Source: Ancylothrix sp036704045
GTDB taxonomy: Bacteria > Cyanobacteriota > Cyanobacteriia > Cyanobacteriales > Oscillatoriaceae
Direction: 5' to 3'
NCBI GenBank assembly: GCA_036704045.1
Contig: DATNQM010000016.1
Coordinates: 1-64,000, forward strand
DNA length: 64,000 nucleotides
In this document: positions 29,182 to 37,963 of the stretch, piece after piece
Numbering within the stretch: position 1 is the first letter of the stretch
How the letters are laid out: every line of letters starts with the position of its first letter
Translations under genes and position numbers: made by a program
The notes under the pieces: generated by a model
Database searches by the model: none
What the model was told of the DNA's origin: nothing
The model's input: the letters and a program-made list of their open reading frames with translations, nothing else

Positions 29182-29691
29182 ATGGATAAAGTTAAAGTGT
29201 CCCCTACACCTCTTCTTGTACGCCAAGCTACACCGGCAGATGTTAAAGCAATTTTTCATCTAATTTTGGCTTTGGCCGAATATGAAAAATTATCTCATAT
29301 CGTCACCGGCACCCCCGAATCTTTGCAAGAACATTTATTTGGAACTCGCCCTTATGCTGAAGCAATTGTCGCAGAAGTTGAAGAAAAAATAGTTGGTTTT
29401 GCTTTGTTTTTTTATAGTTATTCTACATTTTTAACTCTTCCAGGTATTTATTTAGAAGATTTGTTTGTTTTGCCCGAATATCGAGGTAAGGGCATAGGAA
29501 AAAAACTTTTAAGTTATTTAGCTCGCTTAGCGGTGAGTGGCGGGTTTGGCCGGTTGGAATGGAGTGTGCTTGATTGGAATGAACCAGCTATTGGTTTTTA
29601 TCAAAAAATAGGGGCTGATATCTTACCTGATTGGCGAATTTGTCGGGTTACGGGTGACGGTTTATCGTCCTTGGCAGGAAAGGATGTTTAA
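29182..29691 (+). CDS. GNAT-family N-acetyltransferase
   Basis: 169 residues with the GNAT fold. The N-terminal strand LLVRQATPADVKAIF leads to LEDLFVLPEYRGKGIGKKLL, whose RGKGIG is the acetyl-CoA pyrophosphate-binding motif, and to WNEPAIGFYQKIGA. The pattern resembles diamine (spermidine/spermine) acetyltransferases; the substrate is unproven. It lies 22 bp after the sigma-factor stop on the same strand and is probably co-transcribed. Confidence 0.88.
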   Translation: MDKVKVSPTPLLVRQATPADVKAIFHLILALAEYEKLSHIVTGTPESLQEHLFGTRPYAEAIVAEVEEKIVGFALFFYSYSTFLTLPGIYLEDLFVLPEYRGKGIGKKLLSYLARLAVSGGFGRLEWSVLDWNEPAIGFYQKIGADILPDWRICRVTGDGLSSLAGKDV

Positions 29692-29764
29692 GGTTTTTTT
29701 TAAATTCTTGCCTAGAGATACCTTTAATATTATGATAAATTTAAGTTAAAATTTGGGTAAAAAA

Positions 29765-30058
29765 ATGGTAGTTTTAGTGAGATTTTGGCTTTTTATTTCT
29801 CAAGCAATAGCTACAATTTTTCTCGCAGCAATGGTTTTAATTATTGGATACGGGGCGAATTTAGCTAATGTTCAAGGAGGAGATTTAGGAAAATTCGGAG
29901 GTAGTATAGAAGTGATGGCTGGTTGGTCTGTTTTGTTTATTTTGTGTTCCGTTCGGGCTTGGGTTTTGTTAAAGGGTGAAAACTCTCTGCGTCAGGCGGC
30001 TATTATAACTGCTGTTCCTGTTTTGTTGGTGCCGGTAGCGCTTTTTTTGATGCCTTAA
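29765..30058 (+). CDS. Small membrane protein, function unknown
   Basis: About 97 residues with three hydrophobic segments (near 5-30, 45-65 and 77-96), beginning MVVLVRFWLFISQA. A longer TTG start at 29753 is open, but the ATG at 29765 is more plausible. No family was recognised. It lies 73 bp after the GNAT gene in the same direction. Confidence 0.6.
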   Translation: MVVLVRFWLFISQAIATIFLAAMVLIIGYGANLANVQGGDLGKFGGSIEVMAGWSVLFILCSVRAWVLLKGENSLRQAAIITAVPVLLVPVALFLMP

Positions 30059-30115
30059 AATTAATTTAGGTACACCGTTATTTTTTTTGTTGAATTTATT
30101 TTATAAGGGGTATGT

Positions 30116-30322
30116 ATGACTATTTGGGTGAATGAACAACTCGATCCTGTAGGAATTGTTTATGCTTGCATTGCTTGTTCAGATCAACTTCAAGCTCAAG
30201 AGTGCCATGAGTCGTTTGAGCGAAATTTAACCGACGATCAAAGACAAAAAGGTTGGCAAGCACGTCTGCGAACTGTTGAGTCTTGGGATGAGGTGCCGGT
30301 TAGTGCCTTAAAGCTTTCCTAG
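30116..30322 (+). CDS. Small cyanobacterial hypothetical protein with CIAC motif
   Basis: 68 residues (MTIWVNEQLDPVGIVYACIA at the N-terminus). Two Cys in a CIAC motif, with a third Cys in QECHESF, could bind a metal or form a disulfide. AAGGGG upstream of the ATG is a good ribosome-binding site. The function is unknown. It is last in a run of same-strand genes from 28161. Confidence 0.65.
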   Translation: MTIWVNEQLDPVGIVYACIACSDQLQAQECHESFERNLTDDQRQKGWQARLRTVESWDEVPVSALKLS

Positions 30323-30567
30323 CCATAAGTTTAAGGGAAAGGGGACGCAGAATTGTAACCCCAATCCGTCAAAATATAGCCGATTTCATACCATTCTTGA
30401 TTTAAATAGAGTGTTTTTTTCCTGATCAACACCAAGGAAATATATGCTTTTTAAAATAAGATTGGGTAATAGTTAACAAAAGGAAAAAAGAGTTTTTAAA
30501 AACTTATTCTCCTTAATAAACTGGGTTTTTGGCTGAGCAAATTGAGCAAAAAACCCTATAAACATTT

Positions 30568-31674
30568 CTATTTCATTTTCTTTGGTAAGCGCAATTTCGG
30601 AGACTGAATAGGGTCGAGAATTTGATTGAGTTCTCGCAGTTGTTCAGCGGTGCCCATGCAGATAAATAAATCTCCGTGCATAATGTGCGTTTCAGCCATT
30701 GGCCCTCCAATCAAAGTACCATCAGCGCGGCGAATGGCCAAAACCAACGCCCCTGACTGGGATCTTAATTTGGCTTCGCGCAAACTTTGGCCAACACAGG
30801 GGCAAGTTTGAGCATCGATGAGGAATTCTTCTAAATAAAAAGAACGATCAGCCCCAGTGATAATGCCATCAACAAAATCCATAACTTGAGGGCGTAAAGC
30901 GGCGGCTGCCATCCGTTTACCACCAGTGATATAGGGGGAGACAACAGCATCAGCACCACCGCGTTGCAGTTTTAACAACGCTTCTTCTGTAGAGGCGCGG
31001 GCAATGGCTCTAACGTTGGGGTTGAGCGTTTTGGCCGAAAGAACCGTGTAAAGATTTTCCGCATCCGAGGGTAAAGCCGCAACTAGACAAGTGGCTGTTT
31101 CAATTTTGACTCGGTGTAATGTTTCATCAAGGGTTGCGTCACCTTGCAAAACTATATAACCGAGTTCTTGTCCGATTTTTATTTGGTTAGGATCCGAGTC
31201 TACGATTATAAAGGGGATACCTTCGGCTTTAAATTCCGCAGCAATTTGCCGGCCGGTGCGTCCAAAGCCACAGAGAATGTAATGGTCAGAGAGTATATCT
31301 ATCAATCGTTTTTGCTGTTGTAATCGAATTCCTTCTTGAAAGTAACCTTGAATGAGGGCTTCGGTAAACCGATTGACCATATATCCAATATTAATTATCC
31401 CTAACAAAATTAAGGCAATGGTAAAAAGTCGTCCTCGACTTCCCAACGGTCGAGTTTCGCCAAAGCCAACAGTAGCAAGGGTAATGACAGTCATATAAAT
31501 AGCATCTAGCCAAGACCATCCCTCGATGAAGTGATACCACAGGGTACCAAAGAGCATGATGCCTGCGAAGCCTACAGCACCGGCGATGAGTTCTTTTTGG
31601 ATGCGTTGATATTTTTCTTCGAGGGTTGTCGAGAAAGGTACTGGGGGGGGGTTGGGGGTTCGGTTTTGTATCAA
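30568..31674 (-). CDS. Two-TM potassium channel with RCK (TrkA-N/TrkA-C) domain
   Basis: A 368-residue MthK-like channel subunit. The first membrane helix (about 31-50) is followed by a pore helix and the selectivity filter TLATVGFGE, then a second helix. A Rossmann RCK domain begins HYILCGFGRTGRQIAAEF and has the acidic strand end VDSD. A TrkA-C domain follows at the C-terminus. The filter reads GFGE instead of the common GYGD, a known variant still expected to pass K+. The N-terminus contains a Pro-rich stretch. It is divergent from argD. Confidence 0.92.
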   Translation of the reverse strand: MIQNRTPNPPPVPFSTTLEEKYQRIQKELIAGAVGFAGIMLFGTLWYHFIEGWSWLDAIYMTVITLATVGFGETRPLGSRGRLFTIALILLGIINIGYMVNRFTEALIQGYFQEGIRLQQQKRLIDILSDHYILCGFGRTGRQIAAEFKAEGIPFIIVDSDPNQIKIGQELGYIVLQGDATLDETLHRVKIETATCLVAALPSDAENLYTVLSAKTLNPNVRAIARASTEEALLKLQRGGADAVVSPYITGGKRMAAAALRPQVMDFVDGIITGADRSFYLEEFLIDAQTCPCVGQSLREAKLRSQSGALVLAIRRADGTLIGGPMAETHIMHGDLFICMGTAEQLRELNQILDPIQSPKLRLPKKMK

Positions 31675-31904
31675 GACAGGCGCAACTTTAGGTTGTAGTT
31701 TTTCAGTTTTAGTTTTTAGATATTGAAGCCTTGGCCTAAATAGTTCAAAAATCTATGGTTGCGACGTTTGCAAGTCTGTGATGAGTTTGCTGCATAAGAG
31801 GTGGTCGAGGCTATTGGATTTTAGGTTTGATGACTTGGTTACTATCTTAAGATGAGGTTTATGTTAAATAAATCGCAGGTTTGAAAGTTTATTAGGAGTT
31901 GTCT

Positions 31905-33173
31905 GTGAGTTTGGAAACGCTTGTTGAGAAAATTTCAGGGCTGGGTGAACCGAGTTTGTTCAGCCAGCAAGACTTTGATGGCTATGTAATGACTACTTAT
32001 GGTCGTTTTCCCATTACTTTAGAACGGGGGGCCGGTTGTCGGGTTTGGGATACAGAGAATCGTGAGTATTTAGATTTTGTTGCCGGTATTGCCACTTGTA
32101 CGCTTGGTTACGCTCATCCGGTGATGGTGGAAGCGGTAACTCGTCAAATCTCTAAGCTGCATCATGTTTCTAATTTGTATTATGTGCGCGAGCAAGGCGA
32201 GTTGGCTAAGTGGTTGGTTGAGCATTCTTGTGCGGATCGGGCCTTTTTCTGCAATTCTGGCGCTGAGGCTAACGAAGGAGCTATTAAGTTGGCCCGCAAG
32301 TATGCTCATACGGTTTTGAATATTCAGCAGCCGGTGATTATTACGGCGCAGGCTAGTTTTCATGGGCGGACTTTGGCCACGATTACGGCCACCGGCCAGC
32401 CAAAATATCAAAAGAATTTTGACCCGTTGATGCCTGGGTTTGTTTATGTTCCGTATAACGATATTACCGCCCTTGAGGAGATGGTGGCAGCGGTAGATAG
32501 CGGTGAGCGTCAGTTGGCTGCTATTTTACTGGAACCTCTCCAAGGTGAGGGCGGTGTACGTCCGGGGGATGTGGCTTATTTCCAGCGAGTTCGGGAAATT
32601 TGCGATGAAAAGGGGATTTTGTTGATTTTAGATGAGGTGCAGGCGGGAATGGGTCGCACCGGCCATTATTGGGGGTATGAAAGTCTGGGCATTGAACCGG
32701 ATATTTTTACTTCGGCTAAGGGTTTGGGCGGCGGAATTCCTATCGGTGCCATGTTATGCAAGTCGGGCTGTGATGTTTTTCAACCCGGTGATCATGCAAG
32801 CACGTTTGGCGGTAACCCGTTTGCTTCTGGGGTGGCGTTGGCAGTATGTCAAACTTTGGAAAAAGAGGATATTTTAAGCAATGTCCGCGCACGGGGTGAG
32901 CAATTGCGGGCCGGTTTGTCTGCCCTTGGAGAGAAGTTTGCCGGTTTGGTTTCTGAGGTGCGCGGCTGGGGTTTGATTAATGGGATGGAGTTAAAGGCTG
33001 ATATTGAGTTGACTTCTTCGCAAGTTGTTAAGGCGGCTATGGATGAGGGGCTTTTGCTTGTACCGGCCGGCCCGAAAGTTGTCCGATTTGTACCGCCTTT
33101 GATTGTAACGGCGGCAGAAGTTGACTATGCTTTACAAGCTTTGGAACGGGCCCTCGTTTCGTTGACAAAGTAA
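31905..33173 (+). CDS. argD: Acetylornithine aminotransferase
   Basis: About 422 residues of the class III PLP-dependent aminotransferases, which convert N-acetylglutamate semialdehyde to N-acetylornithine in arginine synthesis. It has FCNSGAEANEGAIKLARK for cofactor phosphate binding, ILDEVQAGMGRTG, and the Schiff-base Lys272 in TSAKGLGGGIP. The start is GTG at 31905, placed 6 nt after AGGAG; an in-frame TTG at 31899 directly abuts that Shine-Dalgarno sequence and is unlikely. Confidence 0.95.
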   Translation: MSLETLVEKISGLGEPSLFSQQDFDGYVMTTYGRFPITLERGAGCRVWDTENREYLDFVAGIATCTLGYAHPVMVEAVTRQISKLHHVSNLYYVREQGELAKWLVEHSCADRAFFCNSGAEANEGAIKLARKYAHTVLNIQQPVIITAQASFHGRTLATITATGQPKYQKNFDPLMPGFVYVPYNDITALEEMVAAVDSGERQLAAILLEPLQGEGGVRPGDVAYFQRVREICDEKGILLILDEVQAGMGRTGHYWGYESLGIEPDIFTSAKGLGGGIPIGAMLCKSGCDVFQPGDHASTFGGNPFASGVALAVCQTLEKEDILSNVRARGEQLRAGLSALGEKFAGLVSEVRGWGLINGMELKADIELTSSQVVKAAMDEGLLLVPAGPKVVRFVPPLIVTAAEVDYALQALERALVSLTK

Positions 33174-33375
33174 GCAGTTAGGTTTGTTTAATTTAGCGAA
33201 AAAAGATAACAAAAAACTAGGAATATTTCCATATTTTGATAGAAATTTGGTGCTTCCTAGGTCAAGATTTTGGTCAATTGAATTTACATTAGGCATCTTT
33301 TAAAAAGCCTCTCTCCGCCCGCCAAAGCGGCATAACCAGAGAACTTAGGGCCGATGTCTATGGATTAATTTCTTG

Positions 33376-33405
33376 GCTAGACTAAAAAAGTCTAGCTATT
33401 TTTTT
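33376..33405 (+). terminator. Strong intrinsic terminator downstream of argD
   Basis: GCTAGACT (33376-33383) pairs with AGTCTAGC (33389-33396) around AAAAA, followed by TATTTTTTT. It lies 200 bp after the argD stop, so it may end the argD transcript or a separate small RNA. Confidence 0.8.
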
Positions 33406-33644
33406 GCTAAATATATCGGCTTAACTGGCCGCAGGCGTTATGAGGTTTCAAAAAATTGTGCCAACATTCTTAAACTTTGCTTGCACTATGGCTTATGTGT
33501 ATTTTTTGAGAATTGATAATATAACAGTCATGTTATGGGTCTTTGGCCTTTTGTGTTTTTTAAGGCTACGGGAACGCAGTACAATAAGGTTTCTACAACT
33601 TGCGTACGCATTTGTAGGTGGGCATAAATAAACATACTAGCCAA

Positions 33645-33674
33645 AAACCCGGTTTTTCTTAAAAAACCGGGTTT
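33645..33674. repeat. 13-bp perfect AAACCCGGTTTTT palindrome
   Basis: AAACCCGGTTTTT (33645-33657) pairs with AAAAACCGGGTTT (33662-33674) around a 4-nt loop. It is the best-preserved member of a hairpin family scattered in intergenic regions of this window. Confidence 0.75.
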
Positions 33675-33758
33675 CTCAGCCTTATGGTTTGACGTGGAGA
33701 TTTCACCCACCTAGCAGTGCGTTGCGGAAGACCTATTAGCGATTAGCAGTTAAGTTTT

Positions 33759-34766
33759 ATGCAGTTTATCGACCAAGCAGAAGTTGAAGTGAAAGCCGGT
33801 AAGGGAGGCGACGGGTTGGTTGCTTTCCTCCGGGAAAAATATGTGCCAGCGGGGGGGCCGGCCGGTGGTAATGGCGGTAAGGGTGGTTCTATTTATTTTG
33901 TGGCTGATGAAGGTCTGCAAACTTTGCTAGACTTCCGCTACGCCCACTGTTTTAAGGCGGAAAATGGCGGTCGTGGTGGCCCGAATAACCGCACTGGTGC
34001 CAATGGTCGCGATACGATTGTTAAAGTTCCCACCGGCACTGTTGTTTATGATGCGAATACTGATGAAATGTTGGGGGATCTAATTGAACCTCAGCAAACG
34101 CTTTGTGTGGCTGCGGGTGGTAAGGGAGGTTTAGGAAATAAGCATTTTTTGAGTAACCGCAACCGTGCCCCTGATTATGCTTTGCCTGGTTTGGATGGGG
34201 AAGAACGTTTGCTGCGTTTAGAGTTGAAGCTTTTAGCGGAGGTGGGGATTATTGGCTTACCTAATGCGGGTAAGTCTACTTTAATTTCGGTGCTTTCGGC
34301 TGCTAGACCAAAAATTGCTGATTATCCTTTTACTACTTTGGTGCCAAATTTAGGGGTGGTTCGTAAACCAAGCGGGGATGGTACGGTGTTTGCGGATATT
34401 CCTGGTTTGATTTCTGGGGCTCATTTAGGGGCCGGTTTGGGCCATGAGTTTTTACGACATATTGAACGCACTCGTGTTTTGCTGCATTTAATTGATGCGA
34501 CTGGGGAGGCTCCTCTGGAAGCTTATCATACGATTTTTGATGAGTTACAAGCCTATGGACGGGGATTAAGCGAACGCCCGCAAATTGTTGCTCTTAATAA
34601 AATTGATGCGGTTGATTTGTCGGAAGCTGAGATTGAGGATCTGGCGCAAAAGTTGGGTGAGGTTTCTGGAGGGCCGGTTTTTTGTATTTCTGCGGTGGCG
34701 CGCAATGGCTTGGATGCTTTGATGCAGAAGGTTTGGGAGTGTTTGGATGAAATGGCTTTAACCTAA
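33759..34766 (+). CDS. obgE: Obg-type GTPase ObgE/CgtA
   Basis: A 335-residue ribosome-associated GTPase involved in 50S assembly and stress control. The Gly-rich Obg fold occupies about 1-158 (KGGDGLVAFLREKYVPAGGPAGGNGG and similar). The G domain has GLPNAGKST (G1), DIPGLI (G3), NKID (G4) and SAVA (G5). The C-terminal OCT domain of some Obg proteins is absent, as in many cyanobacteria. Confidence 0.97.
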   Translation: MQFIDQAEVEVKAGKGGDGLVAFLREKYVPAGGPAGGNGGKGGSIYFVADEGLQTLLDFRYAHCFKAENGGRGGPNNRTGANGRDTIVKVPTGTVVYDANTDEMLGDLIEPQQTLCVAAGGKGGLGNKHFLSNRNRAPDYALPGLDGEERLLRLELKLLAEVGIIGLPNAGKSTLISVLSAARPKIADYPFTTLVPNLGVVRKPSGDGTVFADIPGLISGAHLGAGLGHEFLRHIERTRVLLHLIDATGEAPLEAYHTIFDELQAYGRGLSERPQIVALNKIDAVDLSEAEIEDLAQKLGEVSGGPVFCISAVARNGLDALMQKVWECLDEMALT

Positions 34767-35068
34767 AGTCTGCCGGTGAGATTTCGGGCTTTATGAAAAA
34801 CTCCTATTATGGGGGGCAATCACAGGGTTTGGTTGCCCCTCTATGGTTTTTGTCTCTAATTGCTCAGGCGAACTCTTTTGATTTTTTGACAAAAATATTC
34901 GTACTATTCAGCTTATTAAAAATATATTCAGGAAAATTATTTAAAATTAAAATTATCAAAAACAAGGAACAAGTAGACAGTTCTAGGGTCAATTTAATCA
35001 GCACAGCGATAAAGGCAAAAAACAGGCTGTGCCTCTACAAGAAAAAGAAATTTTGGAGAATCAATTTT
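34767..35068. other. Leader region between obgE and the SLH gene
   Basis: 302 bp. It holds the obgE terminator hairpin (34813-34839) and then an AT-rich stretch with AGGCTGTGCCT near 35025. An open frame in phase with the SLH gene crosses it, but it lacks protein-like features and precedes a good signal peptide start. Confidence 0.6.
34813..34839 (+). terminator. Terminator after obgE
   Basis: GGGGCAA (34813-34819) pairs with TTGCCCC (34833-34839), followed by CTATGGTTTTTG. Confidence 0.65.
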
Positions 35069-36316
35069 ATGACTATGAATCGCTGGCAATCGGGTACTTC
35101 TGCTTTAATTGCTTTGACAATGATCGGGGGTGTCACTGCACCAATTATTGCTCCAGCACCGGCTTTTGCACAAGTTGCTTTTTCTGATGTTTCTTCTACT
35201 TATTGGGCAAAACCTTTTATCGAATCTTTGGCAGCCAGAGATGTTATTAAGGGTTTTCCTGATGGTACTTTTCGTCCTAATGAGCCGGTGACTCGTGCCC
35301 AATTTGCAGCTATGGTTCGTAATGCTTTTCAAAAAAATAAAATTCGCAATGCTGTGAATTTTGTTGATGTTTCTTCATCTTATTGGGCAAGGGGTGCTAT
35401 TAGCGAAACCTATGAAATGGGATTTCTAACGGGCTATCCTGGTAATGTTTTTAGCCCTGAGCAAAATATCCCTCGTGTACAGGTGTTGGTGGCTTTGTCT
35501 AATGGTTTAGGCTATAGTGCAACTACGACATCTGCTTTGCAAGCTTACAATGATAGTGTTTCTATTCCTGAGTATGCTGTAAATAGTATTTCAGCCGCCA
35601 CAGAAAAAAGCATTGTTGTTAATTATCCTGATGTGCGATTTTTGAATCCTAATCAAGTTGCTACCAGAGCGGATGTAGCGGCGTTTATTTATCAAGCTTT
35701 GGTAAGTTCTGGTCAAGTTTCTGCGATTTCTTCTCCTTATATTGTGGCTGGAAAAACCACTCCTCCGCCGGTTGATAATCGTATTGTTTTATCTTCAGGT
35801 AGTCGGATTTTGGTTGGTTATGATAAATCTGAGAAAATTTTGTTAGCGCAAAATGAACCGAAGCCGGTGCCGCTGACTTTGAAAGTTTCTCAAAATGTGG
35901 TAACACAAAATACTGTGGTAATTCCTTCGGGAAGTCAGGTTGTGGGTGAGTTGAGAAGCTCTCAAAATGGGGCTCAATTTTTTGCCAAAGAATTAATTTT
36001 GCCGAATGGTTCGCGGGTACCTATGACTGCGACTTCTGGAGTTGTAACGCGCACAGAAGAAATTACTAAGGGCATTAATATTGCTAAAGTTCTGAAAAAT
36101 GCGGCTTTGGGTGCTGCTGCTGCTGCTGCTATTGCTGGTGTGACTGGCGACCGAGCTATTGCGACGGAAGAGGTGTTACTGGGTGCCGGTTTGAGTACAG
36201 TTTTAACGTTGATTGGTGTTTTCCAAGGACGCGATAAGGTTGATTTGATTTCTGTTGATCCAAATACAGATTTGAATTTAACTTTGGGTTCAGAGTTGGT
36301 GTTCCGCCGCAATTAA
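35069..36316 (+). CDS. Secreted S-layer homology (SLH) domain protein
   Basis: About 415 residues. The ATG at 35069 has GGAG about 10 nt upstream and begins a clear signal peptide ending APAFAQ. Three SLH-type segments follow (FSDVSSTYWAKPFIESLAARDVIKGFPDGTFRPNEPVTRAQFA split over the first, then VDVSSSYWARGAI and SIPEYAVNSIS), with the TRAQ/TRAD motifs. The C-terminal half is a beta-rich domain (VVIPSGSQVVGEL, ELILPNGSRVPM) plus an Ala-rich hydrophobic stretch. Such proteins anchor to the cell wall or outer membrane. The C-terminal part resembles TrbI/VirB10-like beta domains in style, but this is only an impression. A longer frame from 34793 is not used. Confidence 0.85.
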   Translation: MTMNRWQSGTSALIALTMIGGVTAPIIAPAPAFAQVAFSDVSSTYWAKPFIESLAARDVIKGFPDGTFRPNEPVTRAQFAAMVRNAFQKNKIRNAVNFVDVSSSYWARGAISETYEMGFLTGYPGNVFSPEQNIPRVQVLVALSNGLGYSATTTSALQAYNDSVSIPEYAVNSISAATEKSIVVNYPDVRFLNPNQVATRADVAAFIYQALVSSGQVSAISSPYIVAGKTTPPPVDNRIVLSSGSRILVGYDKSEKILLAQNEPKPVPLTLKVSQNVVTQNTVVIPSGSQVVGELRSSQNGAQFFAKELILPNGSRVPMTATSGVVTRTEEITKGINIAKVLKNAALGAAAAAAIAGVTGDRAIATEEVLLGAGLSTVLTLIGVFQGRDKVDLISVDPNTDLNLTLGSELVFRRN

Positions 36317-36344
36317 TTGTTCTTTGTTAATGATTGATAAAAAG

Positions 36345-36373
36345 GCCGGTTTTTTTCAAGAAACCGGCTTTTT
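36345..36373. terminator. Strong terminator between SLH gene and TPR gene
   Basis: GCCGGTTT (36345-36352) pairs with AAACCGGC (36361-36368), followed by TTTTT. A-rich bases on the other side make it bidirectional, which fits the convergent genes. Confidence 0.85.
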
Positions 36374-36415
36374 CATAGTTTATTTTTTAAAATTGGCTGT
36401 TCATTCCCCAGCCTA

Positions 36416-37936
36416 CTAGATATTTACAAAAAAATCGCGCAAACAATTCCACGCTTGTTCGTCTGCAATGTGTCCCAATTCGTAATATTCACGGGCCATA
36501 AAAGCCAACAGCTTAGCTTGATATAAAGGAAATTTAATTGCTTTAGCTGTTTCAAAAGCGCGAGGATAAATTCCTATTTTTGCATACAACTCCGCAGCAG
36601 ATATCAAGGGAGAAAGGAGATACGGACTATCCCCAATTTTTTCCGAAATGGCAAAGGCTTGATTTAAGATTTCCGATGCTTTTTCCCTTTCTCCAGAATC
36701 TACATATTTTCTGGCAATATCAACTAAAATATACACTTTATGTTCGCCATCTCCAAGCAGCTTTAATAGTTGAAGGGCTAGATCATACTGCTCAAGTTTT
36801 ACGAAACTTTGTACTAAATCAGCTGAGGCAAAACCCTGATACAACTGAGGGTCTAATCCTGCTGGTATGTCAGTCATATTTGGTATCATTTCTAGGGCTT
36901 TTTTTACGGCTTCTTCGGCTTTTTCCGTCAGGCCGGCTTTGGTACACTCTGCCCCAATTGCCGCCAGCAATCGTACTTTTTCAATCATCGGTACCGGCGC
37001 TTGTATTTGCTCAAATAAGCTCAAAGCTTGGTCATATTCTCCGGCTTGTATATAGCTGTAGGCAAGTTGATTAAAAGCCATAGATTTGTGAAGAGCATTC
37101 TCTATGCTATTTCCTGCTTGTAAGGCTTGGGATAACGCCAAACTGGCTGTATTTTTTTCACCGGCTTCTGCATATTTTCGAGCAATTATTTCCCCCGCCC
37201 ACGCTGCTGCGGTTTTATCTTCAATGGTTTCTGATATTTGCTGAGCTTGCGCTAATAATTCTAAGGCTTTGTTGTGGTTGCCGGTTTTGCTATAGGCGCT
37301 GGCCAGTTCCGATAATCCTAGGGTTTTTGTGTAAGGGTTTTGAACTGTTGAAATGATCTCAAAAGCGCGATTTATTTCTTCATTTCTTGTATAACTTGTG
37401 ATCGCTTCTTGCCATAGCCAGCTTTGGTAATCTTCATCGCTTTGAATGACTCGAATTAATTGCTCATGCTGGCCGTTTTTTGCGTAATTCCAAATTAGGG
37501 GAATAAACAGATGAAGAATTCGTCTATATTCATCTTTGATTAGGAATCCTATTTCTAAAGCTTCGTCATAATAGCCAAGTTCTCCATAATTTTCGGCGAT
37601 ATTCACAAACAAGAAGTCAGTGTCATCAACCTCTTGAATTGTTTTAGCAATTTCTAGGGATTCCGATAAAATTTCTAAGGCTTGATTGTTAAAACCGGCT
37701 TCTATATAGGGAGACGAGATATGATTTAATGCCTGAGATTTTCTAGCTGCTACTTGTATTGTTTTTGCTTTTTCTACTGCTTCTGCTAACACTTCTAAAG
37801 TTCGTTGCTTTTGGTTTATATTGTTATATTGACGAGCAATTTCATTCAAGGCATCAATGTTGTCCTCACTATCTTGGATGCTGTGGGCTATTTTGAGTGC
37901 GGTTGTCAGGAGGGCGGTTGAAAAATTATCTGTCAT
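36416..37936 (-). CDS. Tetratricopeptide-repeat protein
   Basis: A 506-residue soluble helical protein composed almost entirely of TPR-like repeats of about 40 residues. The pattern is 'A..YA.AG....AL..L..A...A..I', for example SKTGNHNKALELLAQAQQIS and YIQAGEYDQALSLFEQI. There is no signal peptide or catalytic domain. It probably acts as a protein-interaction scaffold; the partner is unknown. It lies immediately downstream (27 bp) of the Hik2-like kinase on the same strand, so it may be co-transcribed with it. Confidence 0.85.
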   Translation of the reverse strand: MTDNFSTALLTTALKIAHSIQDSEDNIDALNEIARQYNNINQKQRTLEVLAEAVEKAKTIQVAARKSQALNHISSPYIEAGFNNQALEILSESLEIAKTIQEVDDTDFLFVNIAENYGELGYYDEALEIGFLIKDEYRRILHLFIPLIWNYAKNGQHEQLIRVIQSDEDYQSWLWQEAITSYTRNEEINRAFEIISTVQNPYTKTLGLSELASAYSKTGNHNKALELLAQAQQISETIEDKTAAAWAGEIIARKYAEAGEKNTASLALSQALQAGNSIENALHKSMAFNQLAYSYIQAGEYDQALSLFEQIQAPVPMIEKVRLLAAIGAECTKAGLTEKAEEAVKKALEMIPNMTDIPAGLDPQLYQGFASADLVQSFVKLEQYDLALQLLKLLGDGEHKVYILVDIARKYVDSGEREKASEILNQAFAISEKIGDSPYLLSPLISAAELYAKIGIYPRAFETAKAIKFPLYQAKLLAFMAREYYELGHIADEQAWNCLRDFFVNI

Positions 37937-37963
37937 TAGTATTTGGTAATTGGGAATTGAGGA

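Larger units (their letters stand above)
33174..33758. other. 585-bp intergenic stretch with strong hairpins and a possible small RNA
   Basis: Between argD and obgE. It contains a strong intrinsic terminator (33376-33405), an adjacent GC-rich segment (33308-33335: CTCTCCGCCCGCC...GCGGC) and a 13-bp perfect palindrome (33645-33674). A 63-codon frame at 33440-33631 is not convincing. A small RNA ending at the terminator is possible. Confidence 0.5.

Noticed and set aside
33440..33631. 63-codon frame between argD and obgE
   Set aside because: Some hydrophobic character, but no Shine-Dalgarno sequence and no recognisable family; it overlaps a repeat-rich gap.
34793..35068. N-terminal extension of the SLH protein
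   Set aside because: The 92 extra residues precede a complete signal peptide with its own Shine-Dalgarno sequence, and the stretch contains the obgE terminator.
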